This document shows, piece by piece, positions 31,993 through 40,393 of a DNA stretch of 64,000 bases. Source of the DNA: Porticoccus sp950063125 (lineage in GTDB: Bacteria > Pseudomonadota > Gammaproteobacteria > Pseudomonadales > Porticoccaceae); assembly GCF_963973895.1 (NCBI RefSeq), contig NZ_CAXBBF010000002.1; one strand, given 5' to 3'. The notes under the pieces were generated by a model. It was not told the DNA's origin. It searched no databases and saw only the letters and a list, made by a program, of their open reading frames with translations. Made by a program: the position numbers and the translations under genes. Positions within the stretch are counted from its first letter, which is position 1; every line of letters starts with the position of its first letter.

Positions 31993-32555
31993 CAGGATCC
32001 CAGCGAATCGACACGGTAGTGGCAGGGATTCAGGTAATCAAGACCACCGAACACCTCCGACAGCGAAGCGGCGAACAGCGCTGCCCGCGCAGGTAAGCTG
32101 CCGACACACCAGCTGTGCGCCTGCTCCGCCACAGCGGCGGCAAACGCATCACTGGCGCCGATCTCTGAGGACAGGTTATCGGCGCTGATCTGAAAGCGGT
32201 GCCCAGCCGCCACAGAAAATATCCATTCCAGTGCCTGGGGCTTGACCTCCACCCACTCAAAAGCACTTTGTTCACTGGCGGTGCGGCCATCGGGCCGGTA
32301 CCAGTAGCCAAAATCCACCCGTTGACGACGCTGCTCACCGGCAATACACCAATGGGCAATTTCATGGAGGGCACTGGAAAAATAATCCTGCCGGAAAATC
32401 AGCTGGTGACAGTCAAAACGTCCTTCGGCGGGCAGGTATACCGGTTCCTCGCCGCCCCCGCTCAACAGGGTATTGCAGGAGCCGGCAAACAGATCGTTGA
32501 ATACTCCCATCAACTGACACGTCCGGGGATCAAAAGTAGCTGTATCACCAGACAA
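31992..32555 (-). CDS. epmC: Elongation factor P hydroxylase EpmC
   Basis: About 187 residues. ALHEIAHWCIAGEQRR, VDFGYWYRPDGR and FEWVEVKPQALEWIF are hallmarks of EpmC (YfcM), which hydroxylates the modified lysine of EF-P. The first ATG in frame is at 32510, but that would drop the first ~15 family residues; TTG at 32555, behind GAGGG, gives a length matching E. coli. The open frame extends to 32675 inside the previous gene and is not used. No epmA, epmB or efp is visible in the window. Confidence 0.88.
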   Translation of the reverse strand: MSGDTATFDPRTCQLMGVFNDLFAGSCNTLLSGGGEEPVYLPAEGRFDCHQLIFRQDYFSSALHEIAHWCIAGEQRRQRVDFGYWYRPDGRTASEQSAFEWVEVKPQALEWIFSVAAGHRFQISADNLSSEIGASDAFAAAVAEQAHSWCVGSLPARAALFAASLSEVFGGLDYLNPCHYRVDSLGS

Positions 32556-33012
32556 TCGACACACCCTCACAGCAAACCGTGTTATTGATTTTCTCCCAGT
32601 AGGCGGGGGAAAGGTAATCACGGCCCGCCAGTAAATGTTCGATATACCAGCGCGCCGGGCGAATGGAGTGATCAATCACGGCGGGATTGGCTATATAGGT
32701 CCAGGCGGGCACAACACCGCGTTTTGTCTGTACTGGAAAACGTTCGCGGCTGTACCTGAATGGCGCGCCTTCAAAGGGGTCCAGCCTGGCAATTTCAGCG
32801 GGATTTTCCAGCTGGTAAAGAACCCCTTCCACCCGCTCATCCCGGGCAAAAATGATATTGGCGCAAGCCAGCCGGGCATCGTGGCCGGAGCGTTTGTTGA
32901 ACCGCAGACCATAACCATCCAGCCAGCCAGCGCACTGGCCGATGACCCGCATGTCACGCGCAGCCATGCGCTGTGAATTCATATTTGAGCCGTAGGCAAA
33001 ATAGTAGCTCAC
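32545..33012 (-). CDS. Gamma-glutamylcyclotransferase family protein
   Basis: About 155 residues from a GTG at 33012, which puts the family's starting strand YYFAYGSNM at the N-terminus; a GTG at 33090 would add 26 residues and cannot be excluded. Features are YFAYGSNMNSQRM (glycine loop), FNKRSGHDARLACANI, and EGVLYQLENPAEIARLDPFEG containing the catalytic acid. Enzymes of this fold release 5-oxoproline from gamma-glutamyl peptides; some act on other gamma-glutamylamines. First gene of the operon with epmC, xni and pdxB; its end overlaps epmC by about 11 bases. Confidence 0.8.
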   Translation of the reverse strand: MSYYFAYGSNMNSQRMAARDMRVIGQCAGWLDGYGLRFNKRSGHDARLACANIIFARDERVEGVLYQLENPAEIARLDPFEGAPFRYSRERFPVQTKRGVVPAWTYIANPAVIDHSIRPARWYIEHLLAGRDYLSPAYWEKINNTVCCEGVSIVW

Positions 33013-33159
33013 AAAATATACCCAAGGTATTGTGCTTTGAAATGATCGGTAGTACCTTATTTTGCGTGGATGCGTTTTAGCCGTACGCACCTATCAGGTC
33101 CCGATCCAGGACGCAGTTCCTCAGGGCCTGTTCGAACCGCCATTTGAGGAGGCTGTATT

Positions 33160-33855
33160 ATGACTACCTCAACACCTGACCACAACACGGACAACGTGGT
33201 CGATCTCTTCACAGGGAAGCCCTACTCCTCCCGGTTAAACCGCCGCATTATCCGTCTCGCTCCCGAACTCGATGGTCTGGAAATGATCTATTCCAACGAG
33301 ACTCACCCCAACAAGCTGTTCAGTGTCAAAGTGTTGTGCTGGGCATTGCGTGCAGATGGTGAGGTGGTGGGTCTGGTGCCCTGGCTCGATGACATCATGC
33401 CATGCACCGAGATACAGGATCCGCTGAACGGTCACTGGGAGGGCTACTACGATCCGGGCATCGATGAAGTCTTTTTTGAAGCGCCCATCCACAAGGTATT
33501 GGAAGTAGAGACAGCTGCAGAATACTATGAGGTCGATTGCGAAACAGACAGTGATGTCGTCCAGGAACTGCCGGACACCATTGGCACCCATGCGGTACTG
33601 TCGAGCGACGGATTCAAAAGTATTACGCTGAAGGAAGTCGTCAGCTGGCGACTGCTTTACGACGGCACTGTGCAGGGCATGCTGATTGATGATGAAAAAA
33701 TCATCAGCACACCAGTGCTGCCCGGCGATGCGTGCCTCTACTCGGCCAAAGGCGAAGAGACTTTCTGCTATTTCTTCCAGCACCATATCGCCAACAAGAT
33801 CAAGGCGCAGGACCCGGAAGCACTGGCAGCGATCTCCATGCTGGTGGAATCCTGA
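33160..33855 (+). CDS. Conserved hypothetical protein, acidic and soluble
   Basis: 231 residues, preceded by the good ribosome-binding sequence GAGGAGG. I do not recognise the family. There is no signal peptide or membrane helix. The sequence is acidic and suggests two similar beta-rich halves: KLFSVKVLCWALRADGEVVG with WLDDIMPC in the first, and ITLKEVVSWRLLYDGTVQG with LIDDEKI in the second, both of the form V-x-x-W-x-L-x-x-D-G-x-V-x-G. That points to an internal duplication. It stands alone between a divergent and a convergent gene. Confidence 0.6.
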   Translation: MTTSTPDHNTDNVVDLFTGKPYSSRLNRRIIRLAPELDGLEMIYSNETHPNKLFSVKVLCWALRADGEVVGLVPWLDDIMPCTEIQDPLNGHWEGYYDPGIDEVFFEAPIHKVLEVETAAEYYEVDCETDSDVVQELPDTIGTHAVLSSDGFKSITLKEVVSWRLLYDGTVQGMLIDDEKIISTPVLPGDACLYSAKGEETFCYFFQHHIANKIKAQDPEALAAISMLVES

Positions 33856-33968
33856 GTAAAGCAGCAGGGACTGGGGAAACCCGGCCTGTAATATTAAAGC
33901 GCCGCTGACAGCCCGTGGGGTAGCATCAAGGCTGTCCCGATGATGGCTCAGGGTAGCTCGTTGAAACA

Positions 33969-33996
33969 GGCCCGATAATCCTGCGTGATTCGGGCC
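33969..33996. other. Hairpin in the 33856-34113 gap
   Basis: GGCCCGA pairs with TCGGGCC around a 14-base loop. There is no adjoining T-run, so it is not a clear terminator. The rest of the 258-bp gap between two convergent genes shows nothing I can name. Confidence 0.3.
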
Positions 33997-34113
33997 GCTT
34001 GTCCTGCTCACCCCGTTTTCTGTGATCAGACTTTGTTGCCACCCAACCATCCAACTCTCTTTAGTATCAACGACTCATCAATGCAGCTCAGGACTATGTA
34101 CGAGGCTACGCCT

Positions 34114-34767
34114 CTATGGGCAGTTGCAGGCAAAGACTGATACTGAGCAGGCCACAGCGGCCAAGTGTTCAGACTGGTCAAAACCCGAAGCCTTGCGGGG
34201 TTTCAGGTCGTGATTGCCGTCCTCCAGCCAGTGGATTGTTACGGCGGGGCTCAACGGGATTGAGGCCAACTCATCGGGCCTGCCAAAGGGATCTCGGGTG
34301 CCCTGATAAATCAGGGCCGGCGTGGTCATGGTTTGCAAGTGATCAACCCGCATCCGCTCAGGTTTGCCGGGCGGATGAAAAGGGTAACCGAGGCAGCACA
34401 GCCCTGCTGCGCCCAGTTCGTCGGCGACCATACTCGCCATGCGACCACCCATGGATTTGCCGCCGATCAGTATCGGGGCGGGAAGATCCTCGCGATGACA
34501 GCAGTGGGCGTAGACTTCGCGCCAACAGTCCAGCAATACGGGCTGGCGGTCCGGCGGCCGCTTTTTCCCGGTAAGACGACGTTGCCGCATATAGGGAAAC
34601 TCAAAGCGCACAACAGTCACACCCTCAACCGTCAACTGTCGGGTGATGGCCGCCATAAAATCACTGTCCATAGGCGCACCGGCACCGTGGGCCAGGATCA
34701 ATGAACCAACTGGCCGTGTTTGCTCCGCTGGCCGGTCTATCAGATAGCTCAGGGGGATATCTGTCAC
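34114..34767 (-). CDS. Alpha/beta hydrolase of the KANL3/TEX30-like family
   Basis: 217 residues. The oxyanion strand SLILAHGAGAPMDS, nucleophile elbow GGKSMGGRMAS, acid LIYQGTRDPFG and His DGNHDLKP form a complete Ser-Asp-His triad in the arrangement of the short KANL3/TEX30-like hydrolases. Substrate unknown. Its start overlaps the end of the yheU-type gene by 4 bases, so it is the third gene of a compact operon. Confidence 0.8.
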   Translation of the reverse strand: MTDIPLSYLIDRPAEQTRPVGSLILAHGAGAPMDSDFMAAITRQLTVEGVTVVRFEFPYMRQRRLTGKKRPPDRQPVLLDCWREVYAHCCHREDLPAPILIGGKSMGGRMASMVADELGAAGLCCLGYPFHPPGKPERMRVDHLQTMTTPALIYQGTRDPFGRPDELASIPLSPAVTIHWLEDGNHDLKPRKASGFDQSEHLAAVACSVSVFACNCP

Positions 34768-35000
34768 GGTGAATCTGCCAGCTGACGAAACTGTTGCCGC
34801 GACAGCAAATTACAACTTTCTGTCACCGGATCGAAGGTAATCACCACATCACCGCGATCCACCTGCCGTCTGAGCTGCTGCCGTTTGGCCTGCAGCGTCA
34901 ACTCCTCGAAACCGTAGTCCGTGCCCTCACGGGCGATGAAGTCCTCCAGCAGCGCGGTGAGCAGTTCATCGGATAACCGGTCTGGTGGAATCAGAATCAC
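34764..35000 (-). CDS. YheU/UPF0270 family protein
   Basis: 78 residues. The pattern IPPDRLSDELLTALLEDF, REGTDYGFEELTL and a C-terminal NLLSRQQF matches YheU-type proteins, short cytoplasmic proteins of unknown role. In E. coli yheU lies next to a predicted hydrolase gene (yheT), and here too the next gene is a hydrolase, though of another family. It overlaps both neighbours by 4 bases. Confidence 0.85.
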   Translation of the reverse strand: MILIPPDRLSDELLTALLEDFIAREGTDYGFEELTLQAKRQQLRRQVDRGDVVITFDPVTESCNLLSRQQFRQLADSP

Positions 35001-35809
35001 GGTGCCGCCGGTTTAATGAACTTCAGCGTCATGCGGTCGCTCTCACCAATGGCCTGATACTTCTCCCGGTCCTTCTCCTGCAACCGCAGGGAAGGCGGCA
35101 GGGTCCAGACACCCTCGGGGTGATCAGTCGTATCCTTGGGATTGGCATTCAGTTCGGATCTGGCCGCCAGCACAAAACCGGCTTTTTCAGCCAGCTCAAT
35201 CACGTAGGCCTCCGGCATATAGCCGCTGCGTATCATTTCGGCCCGGTCGATGGTGCGACTGGTGCGATGCTCGACAACACCGAGCACTCCGCCGGGTTTG
35301 AGCGCCCGGAAGAACAGCTCAAACGCTTTTCCTTCACTGTCAGAGCGCAACCAATTGTGTACATTGCGGAACGTCACTACCCGGTCGGCAACCCCATCGG
35401 GCACCGTCAGCACACCATTCGCCGGATCGAACGTCGACAGGATTACATCGCCATACACCGACGGATCAGCGGCCAGTTTCGCGTTAAATTTCGCCAGCGA
35501 TTGCTCGTAGTAAGACACACCGCTGTCTTTCGGAAAATGCGCGGCATATAACAGACCCCGATCAGCGCCCCCGTGATGGACCAACGGTGCGAGAATCTCC
35601 GTATACCAGCCGGCGCCCGGGGAAATCTCCACCACGGTCATGCCCGGTTCCACCTGAAAAAAGGCCAGGGTTTCCACCGGATGGCGATAACTGTCGCGTG
35701 CAACAAATTCGGGCGTCCTGTGCTCTCCCGCAAAGGGAGATGCGTCGGCGATCACATCGACACACCCCAGCCATAACACCAGCAACAGTAACGGATTAAT
35801 AATTTTCAT
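34997..35809 (-). CDS. Predicted exported SAM-dependent methyltransferase-like protein
   Basis: 270 residues. The N-terminus MKIINPLLLLVLWLGCVDVIADA is a signal peptide or lipoprotein signal (Cys16, weak lipobox). The remainder is a class I methyltransferase fold: TVVEISPGAGWYTEILAP (SAM-binding glycines), NVHNWL and ALKPGGVLGVVEH. Proteins of this kind are widespread in proteobacteria, yet S-adenosylmethionine is not known to be supplied to the periplasm, so its chemistry is unclear. First gene of a three-gene operon with the YheU-like and hydrolase genes. Confidence 0.75.
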   Translation of the reverse strand: MKIINPLLLLVLWLGCVDVIADASPFAGEHRTPEFVARDSYRHPVETLAFFQVEPGMTVVEISPGAGWYTEILAPLVHHGGADRGLLYAAHFPKDSGVSYYEQSLAKFNAKLAADPSVYGDVILSTFDPANGVLTVPDGVADRVVTFRNVHNWLRSDSEGKAFELFFRALKPGGVLGVVEHRTSRTIDRAEMIRSGYMPEAYVIELAEKAGFVLAARSELNANPKDTTDHPEGVWTLPPSLRLQEKDREKYQAIGESDRMTLKFIKPAAP

Positions 35810-35930
35810 CTCGATCTCCTCTGGGTATCTGATGGCTCCAAAATGGCCGGTAGATAATACCCGGTCGTGGCTTGGGGCCGATTGTTAGGCCATAATAGTC
35901 CCACAACAGCACAGGAATAAGAACCGCCGC

Positions 35931-36443
35931 ATGAAACACTATCTCGCATTGACCGTCATCGCCAATGATCGCCCCGGCATTGTGGAGCGCATCGCCGATG
36001 TGGTCACTCGCGCCGATGGCAACTGGCTGGAAAGCAGCATGTCCCGCCTTGCCGGCAAATTCGCCGGCATCCTGTTGGTGGATATTGCCGAAGACCGACA
36101 GGCGGCTCTGCTCACGGCGCTGGAACAACTACAACACCAGGGTATCCGGGTAACCGGCGAGGCCTGTTCCTCACTGCACCCAGCCGATGGCGAGCGCGTC
36201 ACACTGACGGTGGTCGGCAACGATCGTCCGGGTATCGTCGGCGAGATATCCGGTATTCTGGCAAAACTGCAGGTCAACGTGGAGGAACTCAATACCCACT
36301 GCGAAGATGCTCCGATGAGCTCGGAAATCCTGTTCCGGGCCATTGCGACCCTGCAATTGCCGCAGGAGCTCGACAGAGGTCAACTGCAACAGGCACTGGA
36401 AAGTGTATCGGACGACCTGATGGTGGAACTGGAACAGATTTGA
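35931..36443 (+). CDS. gcvR: Glycine cleavage system regulator GcvR-like, two ACT domains
   Basis: 170 residues. Two ACT domains are visible: YLALTVIANDRPGIVERIAD at the start and LTVVGNDRPGIVGEISGIL from about residue 90, each with the ligand-binding DRPGIV turn. In E. coli GcvR binds GcvA and senses glycine. There is no gcvA, gcvTHP or glycine riboswitch here, so the assignment rests on the fold and length. The gene is monocistronic and convergent with the VIT gene. Confidence 0.82.
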   Translation: MKHYLALTVIANDRPGIVERIADVVTRADGNWLESSMSRLAGKFAGILLVDIAEDRQAALLTALEQLQHQGIRVTGEACSSLHPADGERVTLTVVGNDRPGIVGEISGILAKLQVNVEELNTHCEDAPMSSEILFRAIATLQLPQELDRGQLQQALESVSDDLMVELEQI

Positions 36444-36449
36444 GAAAAT

Positions 36450-37220
36450 TCAGGCCACCAGACCTTTCAATAGCAGACCCACCCCAAATGCCATACCGGC
36501 AGCAATGCCACCGATTGCCACCGTTTCCAGCCCGGACACCAGCCAGCCCTGATCGACAAAACGACCCTTCATGGCACCGACGATGAAAAAAGCTATCACG
36601 GTGAGCCCGGCAGAGAGGCCAAAGGCATAGTCGATCAGACCCGGTGAGACCCAGTTGGCGACATAGGTCGTCAACGGTATGAACCCTACCAGGCAAAAAG
36701 CAACAAAGGTGGCCAGACCGGCCCTGAACGGGTCATGTGATTGCAGAGAGAGACCGAACTCCTCCTGAACCATCGTATCCACCCAGGTTTTCTCATCCGA
36801 GGTAATCACATCCACGGCATCTTCGAGAACACTTCCCTCGAAACCCTTGCGGGCATAAATCTGGCGAATCTCCTCCACCTCGCCCTCAGGAAATCGTTTA
36901 ATTTCTTCAATTTCCCGGTTACGGATCTTGATACGGTGTTGGTTTTCCGCACGGGTACCTAGGTAATTACTCACCGCCATGCTGAAACCGTCCGCCAACA
37001 GGTTGGCAAAACCCAGGATAATAATTACCGAAGAGGACAGACCGGCACCGGCAACACCCGCAACGATGGCAAAGGTGGTGATGGCTCCATCCACCGCACC
37101 GTAGATAAAGTCCCTCACGTAAACAGAATCCGGGCCATCATCCAGACGCTGGGCAATCAGGTGGGGATGGTGGTGGGCTTTAAAATCCTCGATCCCGTCT
37201 AGCTGGTCGTGGTTTTTCAT
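36450..37220 (-). CDS. VIT1/CCC1-type metal transporter
   Basis: 256 residues, five membrane helices. VRDFIYGAVDGAITTFAIVA and ANLLADGFSMAVSNYLG are the first two helices with conserved Asp, Gly and Asn; the cytoplasmic insert is rich in acidic residues (EIEEIKRFPEGEVEEIRQIY, EDAVDVITSDE), as in the ferritin-like metal-binding hub of VIT proteins. The N-terminus carries AHHHPH, a further possible metal site. It probably moves Fe2+ or Mn2+ across the inner membrane. Confidence 0.87.
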   Translation of the reverse strand: MKNHDQLDGIEDFKAHHHPHLIAQRLDDGPDSVYVRDFIYGAVDGAITTFAIVAGVAGAGLSSSVIIILGFANLLADGFSMAVSNYLGTRAENQHRIKIRNREIEEIKRFPEGEVEEIRQIYARKGFEGSVLEDAVDVITSDEKTWVDTMVQEEFGLSLQSHDPFRAGLATFVAFCLVGFIPLTTYVANWVSPGLIDYAFGLSAGLTVIAFFIVGAMKGRFVDQGWLVSGLETVAIGGIAAGMAFGVGLLLKGLVA

Positions 37221-37284
37221 GAATCATCCGCTCCGGTCGTGGTTATTGCGCTCCGGCGAAAAGCCGGGATCAGGGGAAGGGTCT

Positions 37285-38268
37285 TCAGGCTAGGCCGGTC
37301 AAAACAGAGAAAACCAGATAGCTATTGTAGGTAATAAATACCAGTAGCAGGCCGAAACCTTCAAACCGGTTAATCCGGCCCTGCCGCCCCTTAAAGCCAT
37401 AGGCCATCAACAGCAACATCACCATGAGAATCATCATGGTGGCCCAATCGCGGGTAAGCACCTGTTGTGACAGGTTGGTCAAGGGCTCAATAAGACCCGC
37501 GATGCCGACCACCGCCAGAATATTGAACATATTGGAGCCGACGATATTGCCGATGGCGATATCGTGTTCGCCCTTGCGCACGGCAATCACGGAAGAAGCC
37601 AGTTCGGGCAAGGACGTCCCCAGCGCGACAATCGTCAAGCCAATCACCAGATCGCTGACACCCAGGGATTCGGCAATGGTGACAGCCCCCCACACCAGCA
37701 GCCTCGAGCTGGCCACCAATACGATCAAACCCACTGCCAGCCAGAAGATGGCTTTTGCCAGCGGCATGGTATGTTCATGTATTTCCTGATCGAAGTCTGT
37801 TGCCAGGGCATCACCCCGGTCGCGAATGGCTGAAAAAACCGACCAGCCGATCAATGCAAAAAAACCAATCAGCAGCAATGCTGCCTCCCAGCGAAGTACT
37901 GCGTTATCCCATAGCATGAGACCCGCGCCAAGACAGATCAGAATCAGCAGCGGCAGCTCCTTGCGAACGATTTTTGAATGCACCATGATCGGCATGATCA
38001 AGGCCGTGACACCCAGTATCAGGCCGGTATTGACAATATTGGACCCCAGCGCATTACCCAGCGCCAGTTCCGGGCTGCCATCCAGAGCCGCCATGGCCGA
38101 CACCACCATCTCCGGCGCAGAAGTGCCAAAACCGACAATCACCATGCCGATCAGCAGGCTGGGCATACCGGCATGATAGGCCGTCGCCGCGGCACCATCC
38201 ACAAACCGGTCGGCACTCCAGATCAACAGACCAAAACCTACCAGCACCGCCAGCATTGCAATCAGCAT
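37285..38268 (-). CDS. Calcium/sodium antiporter (CaCA family, YrbG-like)
   Basis: 327 residues, ten predicted helices in two inverted halves. The paired alpha repeats are explicit: GFGTSAPEMVVSAMAAL with LGNALGSNIVN, and ALGTSLPELASSVIAV with IGNIVGSNMFNIL. The Glu and Asn residues in these form the ion site. It should exchange Na+ (or H+) for Ca2+ at the inner membrane. It is transcribed in the same direction as the VIT gene, about 64 bp before it, so they may be co-transcribed. Confidence 0.92.
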   Translation of the reverse strand: MLIAMLAVLVGFGLLIWSADRFVDGAAATAYHAGMPSLLIGMVIVGFGTSAPEMVVSAMAALDGSPELALGNALGSNIVNTGLILGVTALIMPIMVHSKIVRKELPLLILICLGAGLMLWDNAVLRWEAALLLIGFFALIGWSVFSAIRDRGDALATDFDQEIHEHTMPLAKAIFWLAVGLIVLVASSRLLVWGAVTIAESLGVSDLVIGLTIVALGTSLPELASSVIAVRKGEHDIAIGNIVGSNMFNILAVVGIAGLIEPLTNLSQQVLTRDWATMMILMVMLLLMAYGFKGRQGRINRFEGFGLLLVFITYNSYLVFSVLTGLA

Positions 38269-38408
38269 ATTGCCCTCTTTTTAACCGTTCGTGCAGTCAT
38301 TAAAATCTGCGCATCTATCTTGTCAATGCTCACCTGTCACCCACTTACAGGCGGAGCATCCTAACCGGCACAACCATGCAAGGCCAGCGGTCGGGAGCAG
38401 GCCGGTCA

Positions 38409-38873
38409 CTACTGGCCACCGGCAAAACCATTCTGTCGCCAGGCTTCGTAGCTGACAATGGCCACAGCATTGGACAAATTCATGCTTCGGCATCCGGGAC
38501 GCATGGGGATTCTCAAACGGTGGGCCGGGGCAAAACTGTCCATCACCGGCTGCGGCAAACCGGCCGTTTCCGAACCGAACAGAAGAACATCGCCGGGGAG
38601 ATAATCGATTCCGTCATGAGGCACGTTTCCCTTTGTGGTACAGGCGAAAATCCGCCTGTCACCCATCTGCGCCAGAAATGCCGTGTAGTCGGGATAACGG
38701 GTGACTGAGGTCATATCCCGGTAATCCAGCCCGGCCCGGCGCAATTTCTTTGTTTCCAGATCGAAACCCAAGGGTTCGATCAGATGTAAATGACTGCCAT
38801 TATTCGCCATCAGACGGATGATATTACCCGTATTCGGAGCGATCTGCGGTTCATAAAGGGCAATGTGAAACAT
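38409..38873 (-). CDS. trmL: tRNA (cytidine(34)-2'-O)-methyltransferase TrmL
   Basis: 154 residues from the ATG at 38873, giving the standard start MFHIALYEPQIAPNTGNIIR; a longer frame to 38903 adds ten atypical residues. SPOUT knot motifs: FGSETAGLP, RIPMRPGCRSMNLSNAVAI. It methylates the wobble ribose of tRNA-Leu isoacceptors. Confidence 0.95.
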   Translation of the reverse strand: MFHIALYEPQIAPNTGNIIRLMANNGSHLHLIEPLGFDLETKKLRRAGLDYRDMTSVTRYPDYTAFLAQMGDRRIFACTTKGNVPHDGIDYLPGDVLLFGSETAGLPQPVMDSFAPAHRLRIPMRPGCRSMNLSNAVAIVSYEAWRQNGFAGGQ

Positions 38874-38969
38874 AGAGAGGTCACGCGAAGCTAAGGCAGC
38901 CATTCTAGCAGGTGCGAGTGCCTGCAGACATACTGCCTGCCCTCTTCACCACCAATGATGCACGGTGAC

Positions 38970-39021
38970 AATCAATCGGGCGGTAATCAATCAGGCGGTA
39001 ATCAATCAGGCGGTAATCAAC
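38970..39021 (+). repeat. Short tandem repeat, 15-base unit, about 3.5 copies
   Basis: AATCAATC(A/G)GGCGGT is repeated three times, with a partial fourth copy (AATCAACC). It lies in the gap between trmL and the zinc locus, about 50 bases before the promoter with the Zur-like box. No coding function. Confidence 0.85.
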
Positions 39022-39073
39022 CAGAATGGTTCATGGATCGAGATATCGGCAAGCAGGCAATGGGTTATCGTAC

Positions 39074-39113
39074 TTGACTTTGTCACAGCGCAATTTATGA
39101 TACGATATATCAT
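39074..39113 (+). promoter_or_regulatory. Promoter with overlapping Zur-like box before the COG0523 gene
   Basis: TTGACT (39074-39079), a 16-base spacer and TATGAT (39096-39101) form a good sigma-70 promoter. The -10 box lies inside the inverted repeat ATGATA CGATA TATCAT (39097-39113), AT-rich like gammaproteobacterial Zur operators. Binding there would block RNA polymerase. A related half-site occurs at 43931-43950. All genes that follow belong to families typically found in Zur regulons. The operator assignment is inference. Confidence 0.65.
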
Positions 39114-39158
39114 ATTATTTATAGTTCTGATTTAAAAAAAGGAGCCACCATTGCCGCC

Positions 39159-40391
39159 ATGGAGACCACCACTATGAAAACTCAACACAACAAACTGCCC
39201 GTCACCGTGTTGTCCGGGTTCCTGGGCGCAGGAAAAACCACTGTGCTAAACCATATCCTGCACAACCGGGATGGCCGTCGGGTCGCTGTCATTGTCAACG
39301 ACATGAGCGAGGTCAACATCGATGCCGCCACCATTCAAAATGAAGTACAGCTGAACCGCAGCGAAGAGCGTCTGGTAGAAATGAGCAATGGCTGTATCTG
39401 CTGCACGCTGAGAGAGGATTTACTCGAGGAGGTCGGCCGGCTTGCCGCTGAAAACCGTTTTGATTATCTGGTGATCGAATCCACCGGTATTTCGGAACCC
39501 CTGCCAGTGGCAGAAACCTTTACATTTGCCGATGAGCAGGGTCGAAGCCTGTCCGATGCCGCACAACTGGATACCATGGTAACCGTCGTGGATGCGGTCA
39601 ATTTCATGCATGACTATATCGAAGCAAAGCAGCTACAGGAGACCGGTGAAAGCCTTGGCGAGGACGACCACCGAAGTGTCGCCGACCTGCTGGTTGACCA
39701 GGTGGAATTTAGTGATGTGATCCTCATCAGCAAAACCGATCTGGTGTCAGCCGAAGCATTAAACAAACTCAAAGGTGTGCTGAAAACACTCAATACCGAA
39801 GCGGATATCATCGCCATTGAAAACGGCCAGATAGATTTGAGCAAGGTGCTGGGCACCGGCAGATTCAGTTTTGAGCGGGCACGACAGGCACCCGGCTGGC
39901 TCAAGGAAATGCGCGGCGAGCACGTGCCTGAAACCGAAGAATATGGCATCAGCAGTTTTGTGTACAAGGCACGTCGCCCGTTCCACCCCAAGAAATTCCA
40001 CGACTTTCTTCACAACCCTCAATTGCACGGCAAACTCATTCGCTCGAAAGGCTGCTTCTGGCTGGCCACACGCCCGGCACATATCGGCAGTTGGAATCAG
40101 GCGGGTGGCATCGCCCGGTGTGGCGTTGGCGGCATATTCTGGAGGGCGGTACCCAAAGATCAGTGGCCCCAGGATCCGGCGACAAGAGAAGCCATTTTAA
40201 AGCAGTGGGAGGAGCCATTTGGTGATATGCGGCAGGAACTTGTGTTTATCGGTCAGGGACTCGATCGCGACCAGGTTTACCAACAACTGGACGATTGCCT
40301 CCTGTCTGAAGAAGAACTGTTTGCGGGCAAAGAACACTGGCTATCTCTACCGGACCCGTTCCAGGCGTGGGCCTCCCCAGAGGGGCAATGA
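39159..40391 (+). CDS. COG0523 (CobW/ZigA-like) metal-chaperone GTPase
   Basis: 410 residues (405 from the ATG at 39174, which has GGAG at better spacing). P-loop VLSGFLGAGKTTVLNHIL, the metal-binding NGCICCTLREDL, switch IESTGISEP and base-recognition ISKTDL are present, followed by the CobW C-terminal domain (IRSKGCFWLATRP). The long form with this C-terminus resembles the zinc-starvation protein ZigA, which passes zinc to client enzymes. First gene after the Zur-like box; its TGA lies just before the DUF1826 start. Confidence 0.9.
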   Translation: METTTMKTQHNKLPVTVLSGFLGAGKTTVLNHILHNRDGRRVAVIVNDMSEVNIDAATIQNEVQLNRSEERLVEMSNGCICCTLREDLLEEVGRLAAENRFDYLVIESTGISEPLPVAETFTFADEQGRSLSDAAQLDTMVTVVDAVNFMHDYIEAKQLQETGESLGEDDHRSVADLLVDQVEFSDVILISKTDLVSAEALNKLKGVLKTLNTEADIIAIENGQIDLSKVLGTGRFSFERARQAPGWLKEMRGEHVPETEEYGISSFVYKARRPFHPKKFHDFLHNPQLHGKLIRSKGCFWLATRPAHIGSWNQAGGIARCGVGGIFWRAVPKDQWPQDPATREAILKQWEEPFGDMRQELVFIGQGLDRDQVYQQLDDCLLSEEELFAGKEHWLSLPDPFQAWASPEGQ

Positions 40392-40393
40392 TC

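Noticed and set aside
35810..35930. Glycine riboswitch before the gcvR-like gene
   Set aside because: I could not find the conserved tandem aptamer elements in the 121-bp leader.
38970..39021. Possible CRISPR array
   Set aside because: The 15-base units are adjacent without spacers and no cas genes are present; it is a simple tandem repeat.
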